From contig NZ_FOUS01000025.1 in the NCBI RefSeq assembly GCF_900114915.1, forward strand, positions 1 through 62,828: DNA of 62,828 bases, read 5' to 3'. The translations under genes and the position numbers were made by a program. The notes below the pieces were generated by a model. The model was not told the origin of the DNA. It saw only the letters and a list, made by a program, of their open reading frames with translations, and ran no database searches. This document shows, in pieces, positions 1-8,295 of the stretch; positions within the stretch are counted from its first letter, which is position 1; each line of letters starts with the position of its first letter. Source of the stretch: Bradyrhizobium sp. Rc3b (GTDB lineage Bacteria > Pseudomonadota > Alphaproteobacteria > Rhizobiales > Xanthobacteraceae).

Positions 1-328
1 AGTCGCAAAAGGCAGAGTAAGTAACCACCCCCTTGGGGGATGTGTCCTTGACAGGCTTCTGCTTGGCAAGACACGCCCGATGCGCAGGTCTGAAAGCACC
101 CTTCCAGATCACAGGAAACTCCGCTGCTCGCCGCAGATCCTGGTAGAGGACGGGATATTTAATCATGTCCGATACGGCCTTCTGGTCGCTCTTGCCGACT
201 GCAGCTTTGAACTGCGTCCAGAACGTTGTGAAACCGTCATCGCTCCCTGCCGCCAGCCCCGGTCCCGCTGATGTTAGCAAACCAGCTACAAACAGCGCCC
301 CGCCGATGACCGGTCCGATCCAATTCAT
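1..328 (-). CDS. Secreted hypothetical protein, C-terminus beyond the left edge
   Basis: An open frame runs leftwards from ATG at 328 to the window edge without a stop. The start is preceded by a GGAGAG ribosome binding site. The first 27 residues form a Sec-type signal peptide: a short polar start, a hydrophobic run (VIGGALFVAGLL) and a probable cleavage after GLAAG. The mature part begins with a segment rich in Phe, Trp and Lys (FTTFWTQFKAAVGKSDQ) followed by a 'KYPVLYQDLR' stretch. I do not recognise a named family. It probably acts in the periplasm. The gene is incomplete here, so its length is unknown. Confidence 0.7.
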   Translation of the reverse strand, partial: MNWIGPVIGGALFVAGLLTSAGPGLAAGSDDGFTTFWTQFKAAVGKSDQKAVSDMIKYPVLYQDLRRAAEFPVIWKGAFRPAHRACLAKQKPVKDTSPKGVVTYSAFCD

Positions 329-693
329 TTTAATCTCTCCAGCGTCTACTATCGGACTTGAGACCAGCCGGGCACCAACCTCGCGACATCTGTCGCAGGA
401 GAGAGGAAAGGTCGCCTGATCTACAACTATTAACTCGGACATTGCTGCTCGAGTGGCCTCGGAAGCTTAAAGCATCAGGTCCGCTTCGGGTCAAAACCGG
501 CGGTGGTGCCGTCCCTCTCGTGAGTCCGCTCTCCGAAGAGAAGACCCAACGGGGAGTTACAGCGAGCGGCAGCTTGGGGCCAATAAGCGACATCCCGAGC
601 CTCCTTGCCAAAGTCCATTTGGTGCCGCCGTCTGAACCGTCTTACAATCTACCGCGGTGTTGGATTGCGGTCATGGTGCAGGAGGATTGACCA

Positions 694-1155
694 ATGACCA
701 GCAGGTATTTTGAAGAAATCGAAGTTGGCGACAGCTTCAAGGCTGGCCCCTATTTTGTCTCCAAGGACGAAATAATACAGTTCGCAAAGCAGTTCGATCC
801 ACGGCCGTTCCACCTCGATGAGGAAGCTGCGGCTCGTTCAGTTTTTGCGGGACTGTCGGCATCCGCTGCCCACACGTTCGCGATTTTCATATCGTTAACC
901 AACAAGTTGCAGCCTCCGCGCCGTGTCCTTGCCGGAATGGGCTGGGACGAGCTGCGGCTGCCGAATCCGGTACGCCCAGGAGACGAGCTAGATCTTGAAG
1001 TGACCGCTTTGGAGAAACGGGAGTCGAAGTCGAAGCCGGATCGGGGCATCGTGCGCAACCAGGTCCGCTTGCGTAATCAAAGACGCGAAATCGTATTGCA
1101 GGCGATCGGCAACATTCTCGTTGCGAGGCGCCCGGATGAGAAAGCAGCCAAGTAG
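694..1155 (+). CDS. MaoC-family dehydratase (hot-dog fold)
   Basis: 153 residues, the normal size of a single-domain MaoC/R-hydratase. The order of elements fits the family: an N-terminal YFEEIEVGD strand, a DPRPFHLDEEAA segment carrying the Asp/His region, an SASAAHTFAIF helix and the LPNPVRPGDELDLEV strand. MaoC enzymes hydrate trans-2-enoyl-CoA to 3-hydroxyacyl-CoA, or act on related thioesters; the precise substrate cannot be read here. The start has a strong GGAGG site eight bases upstream. The gene stands alone in a gene-poor accessory stretch, so context gives no pathway. The family call is firm and the substrate is unknown. Confidence 0.88.
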   Translation: MTSRYFEEIEVGDSFKAGPYFVSKDEIIQFAKQFDPRPFHLDEEAAARSVFAGLSASAAHTFAIFISLTNKLQPPRRVLAGMGWDELRLPNPVRPGDELDLEVTALEKRESKSKPDRGIVRNQVRLRNQRREIVLQAIGNILVARRPDEKAAK

Positions 1156-1453
1156 GCCTTTGTCGGCTTGGTCGGCTGTCTGCTATGGGTCACAAGCGAT
1201 CGTCGGGCGAGAGCGGCCCCACGTCTGCTCTACCGACGATAACGGACATCACGACGTGATTACCATGGTTCGGCTAAGGGCCCAGAAGCGGTCCGCTCTA
1301 CGGGTCGTGGCGTACTTCTATTCCCACCTGATCCGCACAAAATCGTGACCCTTCGTCGAACGACCCGCGCGTAACGAGCCAATCGAGCCTGCGTATTAGC
1401 CAGTAGCCTGTGACGAGGAAGATCACAACGCGCTGATCGAATGCGAGGGATAG
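1156..1453. other. Intergenic stretch, no supported gene
   Basis: No coding frame here has a ribosome binding site together with plausible composition. It contains an 'agaagcggtccgctct' motif that resembles degenerate 'AAGCGGAC' words found again near 480, 2090, 3050 and 3095. This fits decayed repeated DNA. Confidence 0.5.
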
Positions 1454-1951
1454 ATGAAGGAAGCGTTCAATGTTGCCGAGACCGGTTCGGGACCATACAA
1501 GGTGCTGGCCCTCTTGCGATGGGTCATGGTGGTCATCTTCGTTTCGTTTGGAATGCAGAAGTTTACACCTCAGTCAGCACAAGGTATCGCCGAATTCATC
1601 ATCAACAGTCCTTTCATCTCCTGGCTATCCGTGCTCGGCTTGAGAGGTGAGGCTTATTTCCTTGGCGTAACGGAGTTTGTGATTGCGGCACTGCTCGTGG
1701 CAGGTGCGTTCAATCCAATGCTCTCGGCTGTTGGCTCGTTTTTTGGCATTGTTACGTTTGCCATCACGTGGTCATTCTTCTTCACGACACCCGGCGTGGT
1801 AACGTGGAGCCTGTCGTCCGATCCGATGGCTTGGAATTTGGCGGGCGAGTTCCTGTTCAAGGATATCGTCCTGTTGTGTGTCTGCATCGTGCTGTTTCTT
1901 GCATCGCTGCCCAGAGCGAGGATGTGGTTGAGCAGCAATCCGTCGCCGTAG
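1454..1951 (+). CDS. DUF417 (YkgB/RclC-type) membrane protein
   Basis: 165 residues with four strongly hydrophobic segments (about 18-40, 65-90, 92-115 and 130-155). The spacing and motifs are typical of the DUF417 family: LRWVMVVIFVSFGMQKFTP near the start, then SPFISWLSVLG, and a TTPGVVTWSL loop. E. coli RclC (YkgB) of this family is an inner-membrane protein linked to reactive-chlorine resistance; whether this copy has that role is inference. A GAGGG ribosome binding site precedes the ATG. It is monocistronic, with no redox regulator beside it. Confidence 0.85.
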   Translation: MKEAFNVAETGSGPYKVLALLRWVMVVIFVSFGMQKFTPQSAQGIAEFIINSPFISWLSVLGLRGEAYFLGVTEFVIAALLVAGAFNPMLSAVGSFFGIVTFAITWSFFFTTPGVVTWSLSSDPMAWNLAGEFLFKDIVLLCVCIVLFLASLPRARMWLSSNPSP

Positions 1952-2442
1952 GCGTCAGATGCGAGCTTGCGTCACAACGCGCCTATCGGTGAGCACAACA
2001 GGCTCGGCGAACACAGGAAACGCGAGTTCCGCTACGGGTCAAAGGCTGACCCTGGGCAACTCCACGATGCTATTCCACTCACCGCCCGGAAGCGGACAAT
2101 GCATGGCCATGGGGCTAATAGCTGACATCCAGACCGCGCCGGAACGGATCAAGGGTCCTCGTCGCAGGTGGACGTAATGCGAAACTCAACAACCTCCGGC
2201 AGGCCACGCAAATGACTAGCGAGTCGTTCGGCATTGCAGCTGTTGCGGCTTTTGATCGTCATCCGATACTCGGATTGCTGCCCGCCCTCGTCTGCCAAAG
2301 CTGACAAAATGGCAGGCTACACCTCCGGAAAATAATCCCATTCCCATTCGGCCCGTCCTGGTGTTATGATTTCTGCGGTATCGTGCCATTGATCCCGGCC
2401 TCAACAAGCTTTCTCGAACTCCTGCGAGGGGCGGAGCGCGCG
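1952..2442. other. Long intergenic stretch with degenerate repeated words
   Basis: No convincing gene in about 490 bases. The 'gggtcaaaggctgaccc' and 'ggaagcggacaatgc' words match the degenerate motif family seen elsewhere in the first 3.1 kb. Otherwise I see nothing to annotate. Confidence 0.5.
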
Positions 2443-2625
2443 ATGGTGAAGCAAGCCAAGTTTTTCCGGAAACAGGCAGAAACGGCTGAGCGTATGGCGC
2501 TGGCCTACTCTGATGCCGAACTCTCGCAGAACTTCCTAAATATGGCCAAGGCTTATCGCAACCAAGCGGACGTGCTCAAGGCTAAGGAAAAGTCGAAAGC
2601 CAAGAAAAAATCGAACAAGAAGTGA
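2443..2625 (+). CDS. Small lysine-rich hypothetical protein
   Basis: 60 residues starting at MVKQAKFFRKQAE; a GAGGGGCGGAG stretch lies just upstream. An in-frame ATG at 2383 would add 20 residues of unlike composition, so the internal start is preferred. The body is a predicted helix (FRKQAETAERMALAYSDAEL, then a short NFLNMAKAYRNQADVLKAKEK) ending in a Lys-rich tail. Similar short 'KAKxFRxxAE..A' proteins are common hypotheticals in Bradyrhizobium. No function is assigned. It sits 28 bases before the PepSY-like gene and may be co-transcribed with it. Confidence 0.65.
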   Translation: MVKQAKFFRKQAETAERMALAYSDAELSQNFLNMAKAYRNQADVLKAKEKSKAKKKSNKK

Positions 2626-2653
2626 GGCTCGGTAAGACAACAGGATTTTTGTC

Positions 2654-2914
2654 ATGAATAGAGCGGCTGCTATTTTTGCCATCACCCTTTCCTTCGGTGC
2701 GGTGGATTTCGCGAGAGCCGATCAGCCGGGACCGGACTGGATGCCAGCTCAGGAAGTGATCGAGAAGGCTCTCAAGTCAGGCTATACGCAGGTGACCAAA
2801 TTAGAAGCCGACGACGGCCGATGGGAAGGTGAAGGCGTCAAGAATGGCCAGAGAATGGAATTTCACGCCGACGCCAAGACCGGCGCGATCACGTCCGAGA
2901 AACTGGATGACTAG
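2654..2914 (+). CDS. Secreted PepSY-like small protein
   Basis: 86 residues. Residues 1-22 form a signal peptide (IFAITLSFGAVDFARA, cleavage before DQPG). The remainder has the PepSY-type pattern: an amphipathic helix (MPAQEVIEKALKSGY) followed by strands 'VTKLEADDGRWEGEG', 'QRMEFHADAKTG' and 'AITSEKLDD'. PepSY-like domains bind or inhibit partner proteins in the periplasm or cell envelope; the partner is not evident. An AGGA site lies ten bases before the ATG. Confidence 0.78.
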   Translation: MNRAAAIFAITLSFGAVDFARADQPGPDWMPAQEVIEKALKSGYTQVTKLEADDGRWEGEGVKNGQRMEFHADAKTGAITSEKLDD

Positions 2915-3396
2915 GCCGTGTACTCGGCCGCCGCCTGATGTCCGCTCAAGCCCGATCAGCGGGGGAGAAGCAGCAATCTTCCAATGTCACTGAAGGCCAC
3001 AAGCCGCCCTCGGCAGCTCGCATCGCCAATATCGGCTCAACTCTCGAAAGCGGACAGTGCGAGACCAAGAGCGAAAGTCAGCTAAGGGCTAGAAGCGGAC
3101 CAATCAGGCCTTCACCGAAAGGGGAGCAAAAACGACATGTTCACTCCCTCTGTGCCGCATGTTCGGTTTCGTCAAGTCAGCGGACAACGGCCGCAGCATC
3201 GTCCTTGCTCGGTACCAGCCAATCGATCGCAAGCAGGCAACCTTCGAGGACAATGAAGGCAGCCAGGCCGCCGAGCCAACCGAAGAAGACGATGGAAAAG
3301 GTTGCATTGTGCTTTCCTGAAAGGTTCCGAAGCCTAGCCTCAAAGGGCGCTAACCGTCCACTCCACTCAGGGGATCGATCGTGCTACACACCGCCG
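2915..3396. other. Intergenic stretch, no supported gene
   Basis: A long open frame crosses this stretch in phase with the following small gene, but its composition (Ser/Arg/Pro-rich, no domain) and the lack of a ribosome binding site argue against coding. It contains 'gaaagcggacagtgc' and 'agaagcggaccaatc', further degenerate copies of the AAGCGGAC word. Confidence 0.5.
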
Positions 3397-3567
3397 ATGT
3401 CAGAAGCTGAAAATAATCACCCAGAATCTGAAAAGAATATCCCAGAACCAAAGTGCGCTAAGTGCCGGACCATCCCTACGCTAGTCCAAACGGTCCTCGA
3501 TCCTAGCAAGGGCCGGTCCGTTCGCCTGTTTAGCTGCAGTTGTGGAGAGCGCGTGTGGGACGATTAG
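3397..3567 (+). CDS. Small zinc-ribbon-like hypothetical protein
   Basis: 56 residues beginning MSEAENNHPES. Four cysteines are arranged as CAKC, then about 30 residues later CSC, which could form a knuckle for Zn. The middle (TLVQTVLDPSKGRSVRLFSC) alternates like a beta hairpin. This pattern is seen in short Bradyrhizobium proteins of unknown role. The start lacks an obvious ribosome binding site, so confidence is moderate. Confidence 0.6.
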   Translation: MSEAENNHPESEKNIPEPKCAKCRTIPTLVQTVLDPSKGRSVRLFSCSCGERVWDD

Positions 3568-3839
3568 AGTGTCACTCTCCACCCGGCCCGACTTCTCGGA
3601 CTGTCAGTTCGGCTAACGCAGGGGCGCTAGTGACGCCGCGCTTGTGAAGTTCAATCATTCCCTGGCGACAAGTTCACAAACGGGATCGTTACGATCTATC
3701 AGGCCGAGCTTCCTGAAGGCATGATTGAAGGCCAGTTGAAGATGGGTTGTTGCTTGGGAGTGAAATTGGTGTTCGCGATCAGACGCAAGATCGGCATAAC
3801 CGTGCTCCACTGGCTGTCAGAGGTCCGATTAGCCGTCGT

Positions 3840-4058
3840 TCAGTTGGTCCACTTGGGATCGTCCTCGTGCTCGAGGGCTTCCACCAGTCTGGTCCAGTCG
3901 TCAGCGAGGTCCAGCCACGCAGCTTCATCAAAGTCGCATCGGGCGTACCTAGCGTTTGAGCGGCGATCTTTCGCTCTCTTGCGGCATCTCTCGATCAGCT
4001 CTTTCCGCACAACGGCAGCGCTTAAGTCGGCGGCTTGAGGCCGGGCGAATTGAGCCAC
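3840..4058 (-). CDS. Small acidic hypothetical protein, start uncertain
   Basis: Up to 72 residues. The credible part is the C-terminal three quarters (KELIERCRKRAKDRR ... FDEAAWLDLADDWTRL ... LEHEDDPKWTN), with a basic then an acidic helix and a Trp-containing tail. The frame opens with GTG at 4058, inside the tail of the decayed gene upstream on the same strand, so the true start may be an internal GTG near 4010. Family not recognised. Confidence 0.45.
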   Translation of the reverse strand: MAQFARPQAADLSAAVVRKELIERCRKRAKDRRSNARYARCDFDEAAWLDLADDWTRLVEALEHEDDPKWTN

Positions 4059-4220
4059 TCGGTCACGTGCGCGGCGGTTACGTCCTGGCGGGCCTTCCGC
4101 AGCACGCTATCGCGCTCGGACCAGGGGCAAGCGTTGCCGCCACCTTGCGCAGCCCGGTTGCTTCTTCAGCAAGGCACTTTCGAGGGATTTGGTTTGTTTG
4201 AAACGACGTCGCTTCTGCAC
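4022..4220 (-). pseudogene. Frameshifted copy of a conserved small rhizobial 'KRRRFKQ' protein
   Basis: Reading leftwards from a GTG at 4220 (preceded by AAAGGAG) gives VQKRRRFKQTKSLESAL, then the frame is lost. Shifting frame after TTG gives EEATGLRKVAATLAPGP; shifting again after CCTGGTCC gives ERDSVLRKARQDVTAAH and then VTEWLNSPGLKPPT, ending at TAA (4022-4024). The three pieces join into one protein of about 65 residues that resembles, from memory, a small protein conserved in Bradyrhizobium. Two single-base losses explain the break. Decay is the simplest reading; sequencing error is the alternative. The family has no known function. Confidence 0.72.
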
Positions 4221-4406
4221 GGCGCTGCTCCTTTCCATGAGAGGAAGGCGGGAGCGCAAACCGGCGTTCTCATCACCGATAAAAGCCACGATCCGTGCGG
4301 TAATGGTTCCCGACGTTCGACGGGCCGAAGGGTTGCTCCTAATAGAAAATCAATTCGGCTTCCCCATTTGATCCAGTTGTTCCTACTCCCTCAAGGGCTC
4401 GAAGCC

Positions 4407-4541
4407 CTAGTTCATCTTCTGGCGTAGCTTCCTGATGATCTCGCGGAGGTTGGCGGCGTACTCCTCGATGACGCGCCGCGCCTCGTCCAACCGTGACGGC
4501 TTGGCTTCCTTACCCTCGGTCTGTTTGTCGGGCTCAGTCAT
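4407..4541 (-). CDS. Small charged helical hypothetical protein
   Basis: 44 residues from ATG at 4541: MTEPDKQTEGKEAKPSRLDE followed by ARRVIEEYAANLREIIRKLR and QKMN. The second half is a strongly amphipathic helix with Lys/Arg and Glu faces. A longer upstream extension in the same frame has unlike composition and is rejected. Short proteins ending in 'YAANLREIIRKLRxKMN' occur in rhizobial genomes without assigned role. The ribosome binding site is weak. Confidence 0.55.
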   Translation of the reverse strand: MTEPDKQTEGKEAKPSRLDEARRVIEEYAANLREIIRKLRQKMN

Positions 4542-4642
4542 GGTCCGATGGACCGCCGCGGACGCCGATACCCTTTGAGCTAGATCAAAGAGAGGAAGGT
4601 AACTCAGGCGGCATACTTCACGTCCATTGGGAAATTTGCGGG

Positions 4643-4756
4643 TTATCGCCTCTTCAAGCGCCAATAACCTACCAGTGCGCGCCACTCGAATATAAGGACA
4701 ATGCTGCCGACCAGCATGGTCCCGACCCCGAACATTATCAAAATCATTTGGAGCAT
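4643..4756 (-). CDS. Tiny single-span membrane protein (possible)
   Basis: 37 residues from ATG at 4756, with GGAG ten bases upstream. It starts MLQMILIMFGVGTMLVGSIV, a single hydrophobic span, and ends in a basic tail (ALVGYWRLKRR), so the C-terminus should stay in the cytoplasm. The size and lack of homologues known to me make this tentative. Confidence 0.4.
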   Translation of the reverse strand: MLQMILIMFGVGTMLVGSIVLIFEWRALVGYWRLKRR

Positions 4757-5698
4757 CGAATCTCCGCGGAGCGCGCACGCAAGGGCGACTGCGTTTTCTC
4801 CGCCAACCTCGCAGCGATAGGCAAAGCCGGAACTGCGCTCTAAAATGCAATGATGCGCTCTCCGCGGAGAATGGCACGGCGTCGACCAACTCAAAGCCCA
4901 TCGTATGTAACGGTCTCCAAGATGCGTGCACGGCTATCGGTTGAAAAACCCATTCAGGGCGATTTCTCAAAGCTGCGCATGAAGATTCGTTGCGTCAATC
5001 CTGCCCGATCATTTGCGAAGAGCATTCGGGCGGCAGCCTGCATCGCGCGGCCGCTGGCGGTCTGGCTCTCGATGTTTCAAGGCCTTGCACGGACATCGAC
5101 GAAATCTCGATCATGCTCTTCGCTACCAAACCCGTTCTAGATCCGAGTTTCGCATACTGCCGCAACGTTCGCTTGAGAATACGGACAGGCGACCGGCGTG
5201 CTGAGCCAAATATGCATACTTAGTTACACATCGCACAACGTGATCGATTGTCCACCAGCCCGATCCATCATTGGCCAAGCTTGAGCAACCTAATGCAACA
5301 AAGGGGCGATTTGATGCGCGTTCAACTAAATTGGTCACACCAATAGATGACGCAAAAAGCCAGTCACCGGAAAATGATCCCTCTCTTCTTCTCCTATTCT
5401 CACTGGCTCACAATGAGGCTCGGCTCCTTCAGTTACCTCATAATGCTCGAAGCTTTCTCTACTTTCACTAGAATGACGAGCCAACGCTGTGATTGCATGA
5501 ATTGACGCAGAGCCTTCTTCCGTTGGATTCGTCATCTCTTGCGATCGCGAACCTGGCTGTCGAAACCCAGTTCACAGAGGCGGACGACAGGCGCGCTGCT
5601 CCAAAGCACGATGACGGCTTGCTTTTGCGCGAACCGCGATGTCGGTCCCGACTTGGGCGGCGGACAAGGATGAACAGTCGAACACGAGGAAGGTTTCA
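4757..5698. other. Gene-poor accessory stretch (about 940 bases)
   Basis: Only short overlapping frames without ribosome binding sites or recognisable domains occur on either strand. Composition is more AT-rich than the chromosome to the right. I see no RNA gene or clear repeat here. Confidence 0.5.
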
Positions 5699-5908
5699 AT
5701 GACAACGACAGACGGGCCCCCTCAGAAAAGGACTCTAATTCCGTTGAAGAAGGCGTTGGAGCGCGGCGGTTTCGGTCGGACCAAGGCCTACGAGCTCATC
5801 AAGAAGGGAAAAATCATCGCCTACAAAATGGAGGGCCAGACCATGGTTGATGCCGCTTCGATCGAGGCCTATCATATGAGCCTCCCTCGCATCGAGCCGA
5901 GCGGATGA
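5699..5908 (+). CDS. Excisionase-like helix-turn-helix protein
   Basis: 69 residues from ATG at 5699, with AGGAAGG just upstream; a longer in-frame start at 5639 has no ribosome binding site. The core 'FGRTKAYELIKKGKIIAYKM' followed by 'VDAASIEAYHMSLPR' is the MerR-like excisionase winged-helix pattern: a recognition helix, a short wing and a final strand-helix. Such proteins bind att-site arms and direct the recombinase towards excision. It converges on the integrase with a 20-base gap between stop codons, a common arrangement in integrative elements. A simple DNA-binding regulator is the alternative. Confidence 0.75.
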   Translation: MTTTDGPPQKRTLIPLKKALERGGFGRTKAYELIKKGKIIAYKMEGQTMVDAASIEAYHMSLPRIEPSG

Positions 5909-5928
5909 AGAGATGCGCTCTAACCTAG

Positions 5929-7311
5929 CTAGTTCGCCAATCTTTCATGGGTTACCTCGATCGGTACAATCTTTTTTGGATCAGCAAAGCTATCGATCCG
6001 GTCCGCCCAATGCTGCATCAGCTTGGTGCGTGGACCGATCAATGCCAGCGGTCCATGCCGTTTGTAAGTCGCCTTTACAGAGTCGCTTTCGAGATGCGCC
6101 AACTGTAGTTCGATGACATCGCTGTCCCACGCCTTGGCTTCATTGACCTCCTCATGATGGCAAAGGGTCGAGAACGTGGTGCGGAAGCCATGGGCGCAAT
6201 GTTCGGTCTTGGTGTCGATGCCGAGCGTTCGCAGCCGATGACAGAGCGTTCTGCTGGACAGCGGTGTGTCTTTGGCACAAGCGAAAACGTAGCGCCGACT
6301 GCCGGTGATCTGCTGCACGCGCTGTAGGATCGTGAAGGCTTGCCGCGACAGCGGCACGACATGGTCCCATCCGGTTTTCATTTTTGCCGCCGGGATGGTC
6401 CAGCGCTTGGCATCCCAATCGATTTCGGTCCATTCCATGTCGTTGATCATACCGGGTCGAGGGACCGTCAACGCATCGACCCGGAGGGCATCACCGACCA
6501 CATCGCCAAATCTGGTCTTCTCCCAAGGCGGCATGATTAGCCTGAAGAGACGAACCACATCCTGCGGCTCAGTGACGCCAGGGCGTGGTGTCGAGACGTG
6601 GACACTGAGTTGCTTCTTGCAGGCACGAAACGGATTGTAGCCGTCGCCTTCGAGGTCGGCGTAGTCGCAGACTTGCTCACCGATACTGTGGACCCGGTCA
6701 CGGGTCTCTAACCTACCCTCAGCCTGCATCGCCCGAAAGAAGGCAAGCACGTCAGGACGCTTGATGTCCGGCCGGTAGAGCTTGCCGAAACGATCCTTCA
6801 GGTAGCCGGCCCATCTTTCGAGTAGCGCGATGGTTTCGGGACTGCGCACGGTGACAAGCCTGCCACGTTTGATCTTCTCGGTTTTCTTCTCGGCAAGCCA
6901 TTCGTCGATCCACGCGCCGAATGGGCGTTCAGCTGCCTGGCGATGCCGTTCGAATTGCTTTTCGATTGAGGGATCGACCGGCCTGTCTTGTGCGAGCAGG
7001 GCCTTTGCGGTGTCACGTTTCTGGCGGGCTGTGGCGAGCGAGACGGTGCCATCGTTGCCGTTTCCGTAAGACCCGATGGAGTAGGTCTTCTGCCTGCCGT
7101 GAAAGCGATAGGCCATCCGCCAGAGCTTGGAGCCGGCCTTGCCCGGCCTGTTCGGGTCTGGCGTGATCAAGAGATAGAGACCGCCGCCAGTCACGTCCGA
7201 AATCTTGGTGGCTCTCCACGCGCCGTTCTCAAACTTCGGTCGGGCGACGCGGCAGTCGACATCGGTCCTGATCTGTTCGGGAGCGGCGTGCTCCTCCTTG
7301 TTGCGTGCCAT
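5929..7311 (-). CDS. P4-type tyrosine recombinase (integrase)
   Basis: 460 residues from ATG at 7311 (MARNKEEHAAPEQIR); the frame extends further upstream but with unlike composition. The N-terminal arm-binding domain (about 20-100) has the GGGLYLLI ... KLWRMAYRFHGRQKTYSIG pattern of DUF4102 integrases. The SAM-like core-binding region covers about 130-230. The catalytic domain shows RPGM (near 285), HGFR (near 373), QLAH (near 404) and the nucleophile in ATYKR (near 414), then the KLMQHWAD ending. RPGM replaces the usual RPGE. It integrates or excises a mobile island, which should lie to its left because the DNA to the right reads as ordinary chromosome. No tRNA target is visible beside it. 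Confidence 0.93.
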   Translation of the reverse strand: MARNKEEHAAPEQIRTDVDCRVARPKFENGAWRATKISDVTGGGLYLLITPDPNRPGKAGSKLWRMAYRFHGRQKTYSIGSYGNGNDGTVSLATARQKRDTAKALLAQDRPVDPSIEKQFERHRQAAERPFGAWIDEWLAEKKTEKIKRGRLVTVRSPETIALLERWAGYLKDRFGKLYRPDIKRPDVLAFFRAMQAEGRLETRDRVHSIGEQVCDYADLEGDGYNPFRACKKQLSVHVSTPRPGVTEPQDVVRLFRLIMPPWEKTRFGDVVGDALRVDALTVPRPGMINDMEWTEIDWDAKRWTIPAAKMKTGWDHVVPLSRQAFTILQRVQQITGSRRYVFACAKDTPLSSRTLCHRLRTLGIDTKTEHCAHGFRTTFSTLCHHEEVNEAKAWDSDVIELQLAHLESDSVKATYKRHGPLALIGPRTKLMQHWADRIDSFADPKKIVPIEVTHERLAN

Positions 7312-7583
7312 CTGCTTTGGATTTCCTTTTATTCGGAATATCGAATTCCCGTACCAACAGATACCAACAAAAGTGCCAACAAATCGGATGACTAGGGGCG
7401 TATGAGAACAAACAGTGACGAACACCGATGTACGCAGAAGCAATTGTTTTTCAAGGGATTTTGTGCACCTCGCGAATAGCGTCGAACAATTTAGAACCGT
7501 CTTGAATAGGCGCCTTTCTTACCCACGAGGTAATCGAATTGGCCCTCGGGCCGGCGCATCTTCAGTGGCAACAGGAGATGACC

Positions 7584-7814
7584 ATGATCGCGCTGCTGCT
7601 CTACCGGACCGTCGCAGACCACCTTGTTCCCTGGGCCACGGCCTTCGCAACGCGGATGCTGGCGCGCAGCCTCAACATGCCGGAGCCGCTGGTGCATTCG
7701 ACCGGCGACTATGTGCTCGCGCAGGTCACGGCTTTCGAGCACGGCGTCGGCAGGAGCCTTTGTCCGTTCCGCATCGCCCGCCTGCTCCGCGCCTGGTGGC
7801 GCGCATGGCACTGA
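7584..7814 (+). CDS. Small hypothetical protein
   Basis: 76 residues from ATG at 7584, six bases after AGGAG; a second ATG two codons earlier overlaps that site. The sequence reads MIALLLYRTVADHLVPWATA and continues with helical segments ending FRIARLLRAWWRAWH, an amphipathic Trp/Arg-rich tail that could associate with membranes. It is the first gene right of the integrase and is followed 38 bases later by a membrane protein. Function unknown. Confidence 0.55.
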   Translation: MIALLLYRTVADHLVPWATAFATRMLARSLNMPEPLVHSTGDYVLAQVTAFEHGVGRSLCPFRIARLLRAWWRAWH

Positions 7815-7852
7815 GTTTCACCCCGAGCCCACCCCAACCATGGAGACCTCTG

Positions 7853-8251
7853 ATGATCGACGCTTCCACCTTCCTGCGCCGCGCCCTGTTGGCCGACGCC
7901 ATCTTCAGCGGCGTTGCCGCCCTCGGCTTCACTTTCGGCGCGAGCGCGTTCGCTGCTCTGTTCCACCTGCCCGAAGTGCTGCTGCGCGAGACCGGCCTGT
8001 TCCTGATCGCCTACGCCGCGCTGGTCGGGTGGCTGGCATCACGGGCCTCGGTGGCGAAGGCGCTCGTGCTGCTGGTCGTGATCGGCAATGCGGCCTGGAC
8101 CGTCGGCAGCATTGCGCTGCTGCTCTCCAGCGCGGTGTCGCCGAACCTTGCCGGCGCGCTCATGGTCGTCGCGCAGGCGATCGCCACCGGCGTGTTCGCC
8201 GAGCTGCAGTATGTGGGATTGCGGAGAAGTGCGAGCGTTGTGGCGGCTTGA
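7853..8251 (+). CDS. Four-helix integral membrane protein of unknown function
   Basis: 132 residues from ATG at 7853 with GGAG eight bases upstream. Four hydrophobic segments lie at about 8-32, 45-65, 68-92 and 95-120. The start (MIDASTFLRRALLADAIFSG) and the ALVGWLASR loop resemble short proteobacterial membrane proteins of unknown role often annotated near oxidoreductases. No catalytic residues stand out. It may be co-transcribed with the small gene upstream. Confidence 0.75.
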   Translation: MIDASTFLRRALLADAIFSGVAALGFTFGASAFAALFHLPEVLLRETGLFLIAYAALVGWLASRASVAKALVLLVVIGNAAWTVGSIALLLSSAVSPNLAGALMVVAQAIATGVFAELQYVGLRRSASVVAA

Positions 8252-8295
8252 GGCCCGGGCTTGGCCGCGCATCAGTCGCGGCCATCGCGCCTCGG

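Noticed and set aside
2938..3396. N-terminal extension of the small zinc-ribbon-like protein
   Set aside because: Composition differs sharply from the C-terminal part and there is no ribosome binding site at the far start.
7312..7583. tRNA gene as integrase target
   Set aside because: No T-loop or acceptor pattern could be found on either strand.
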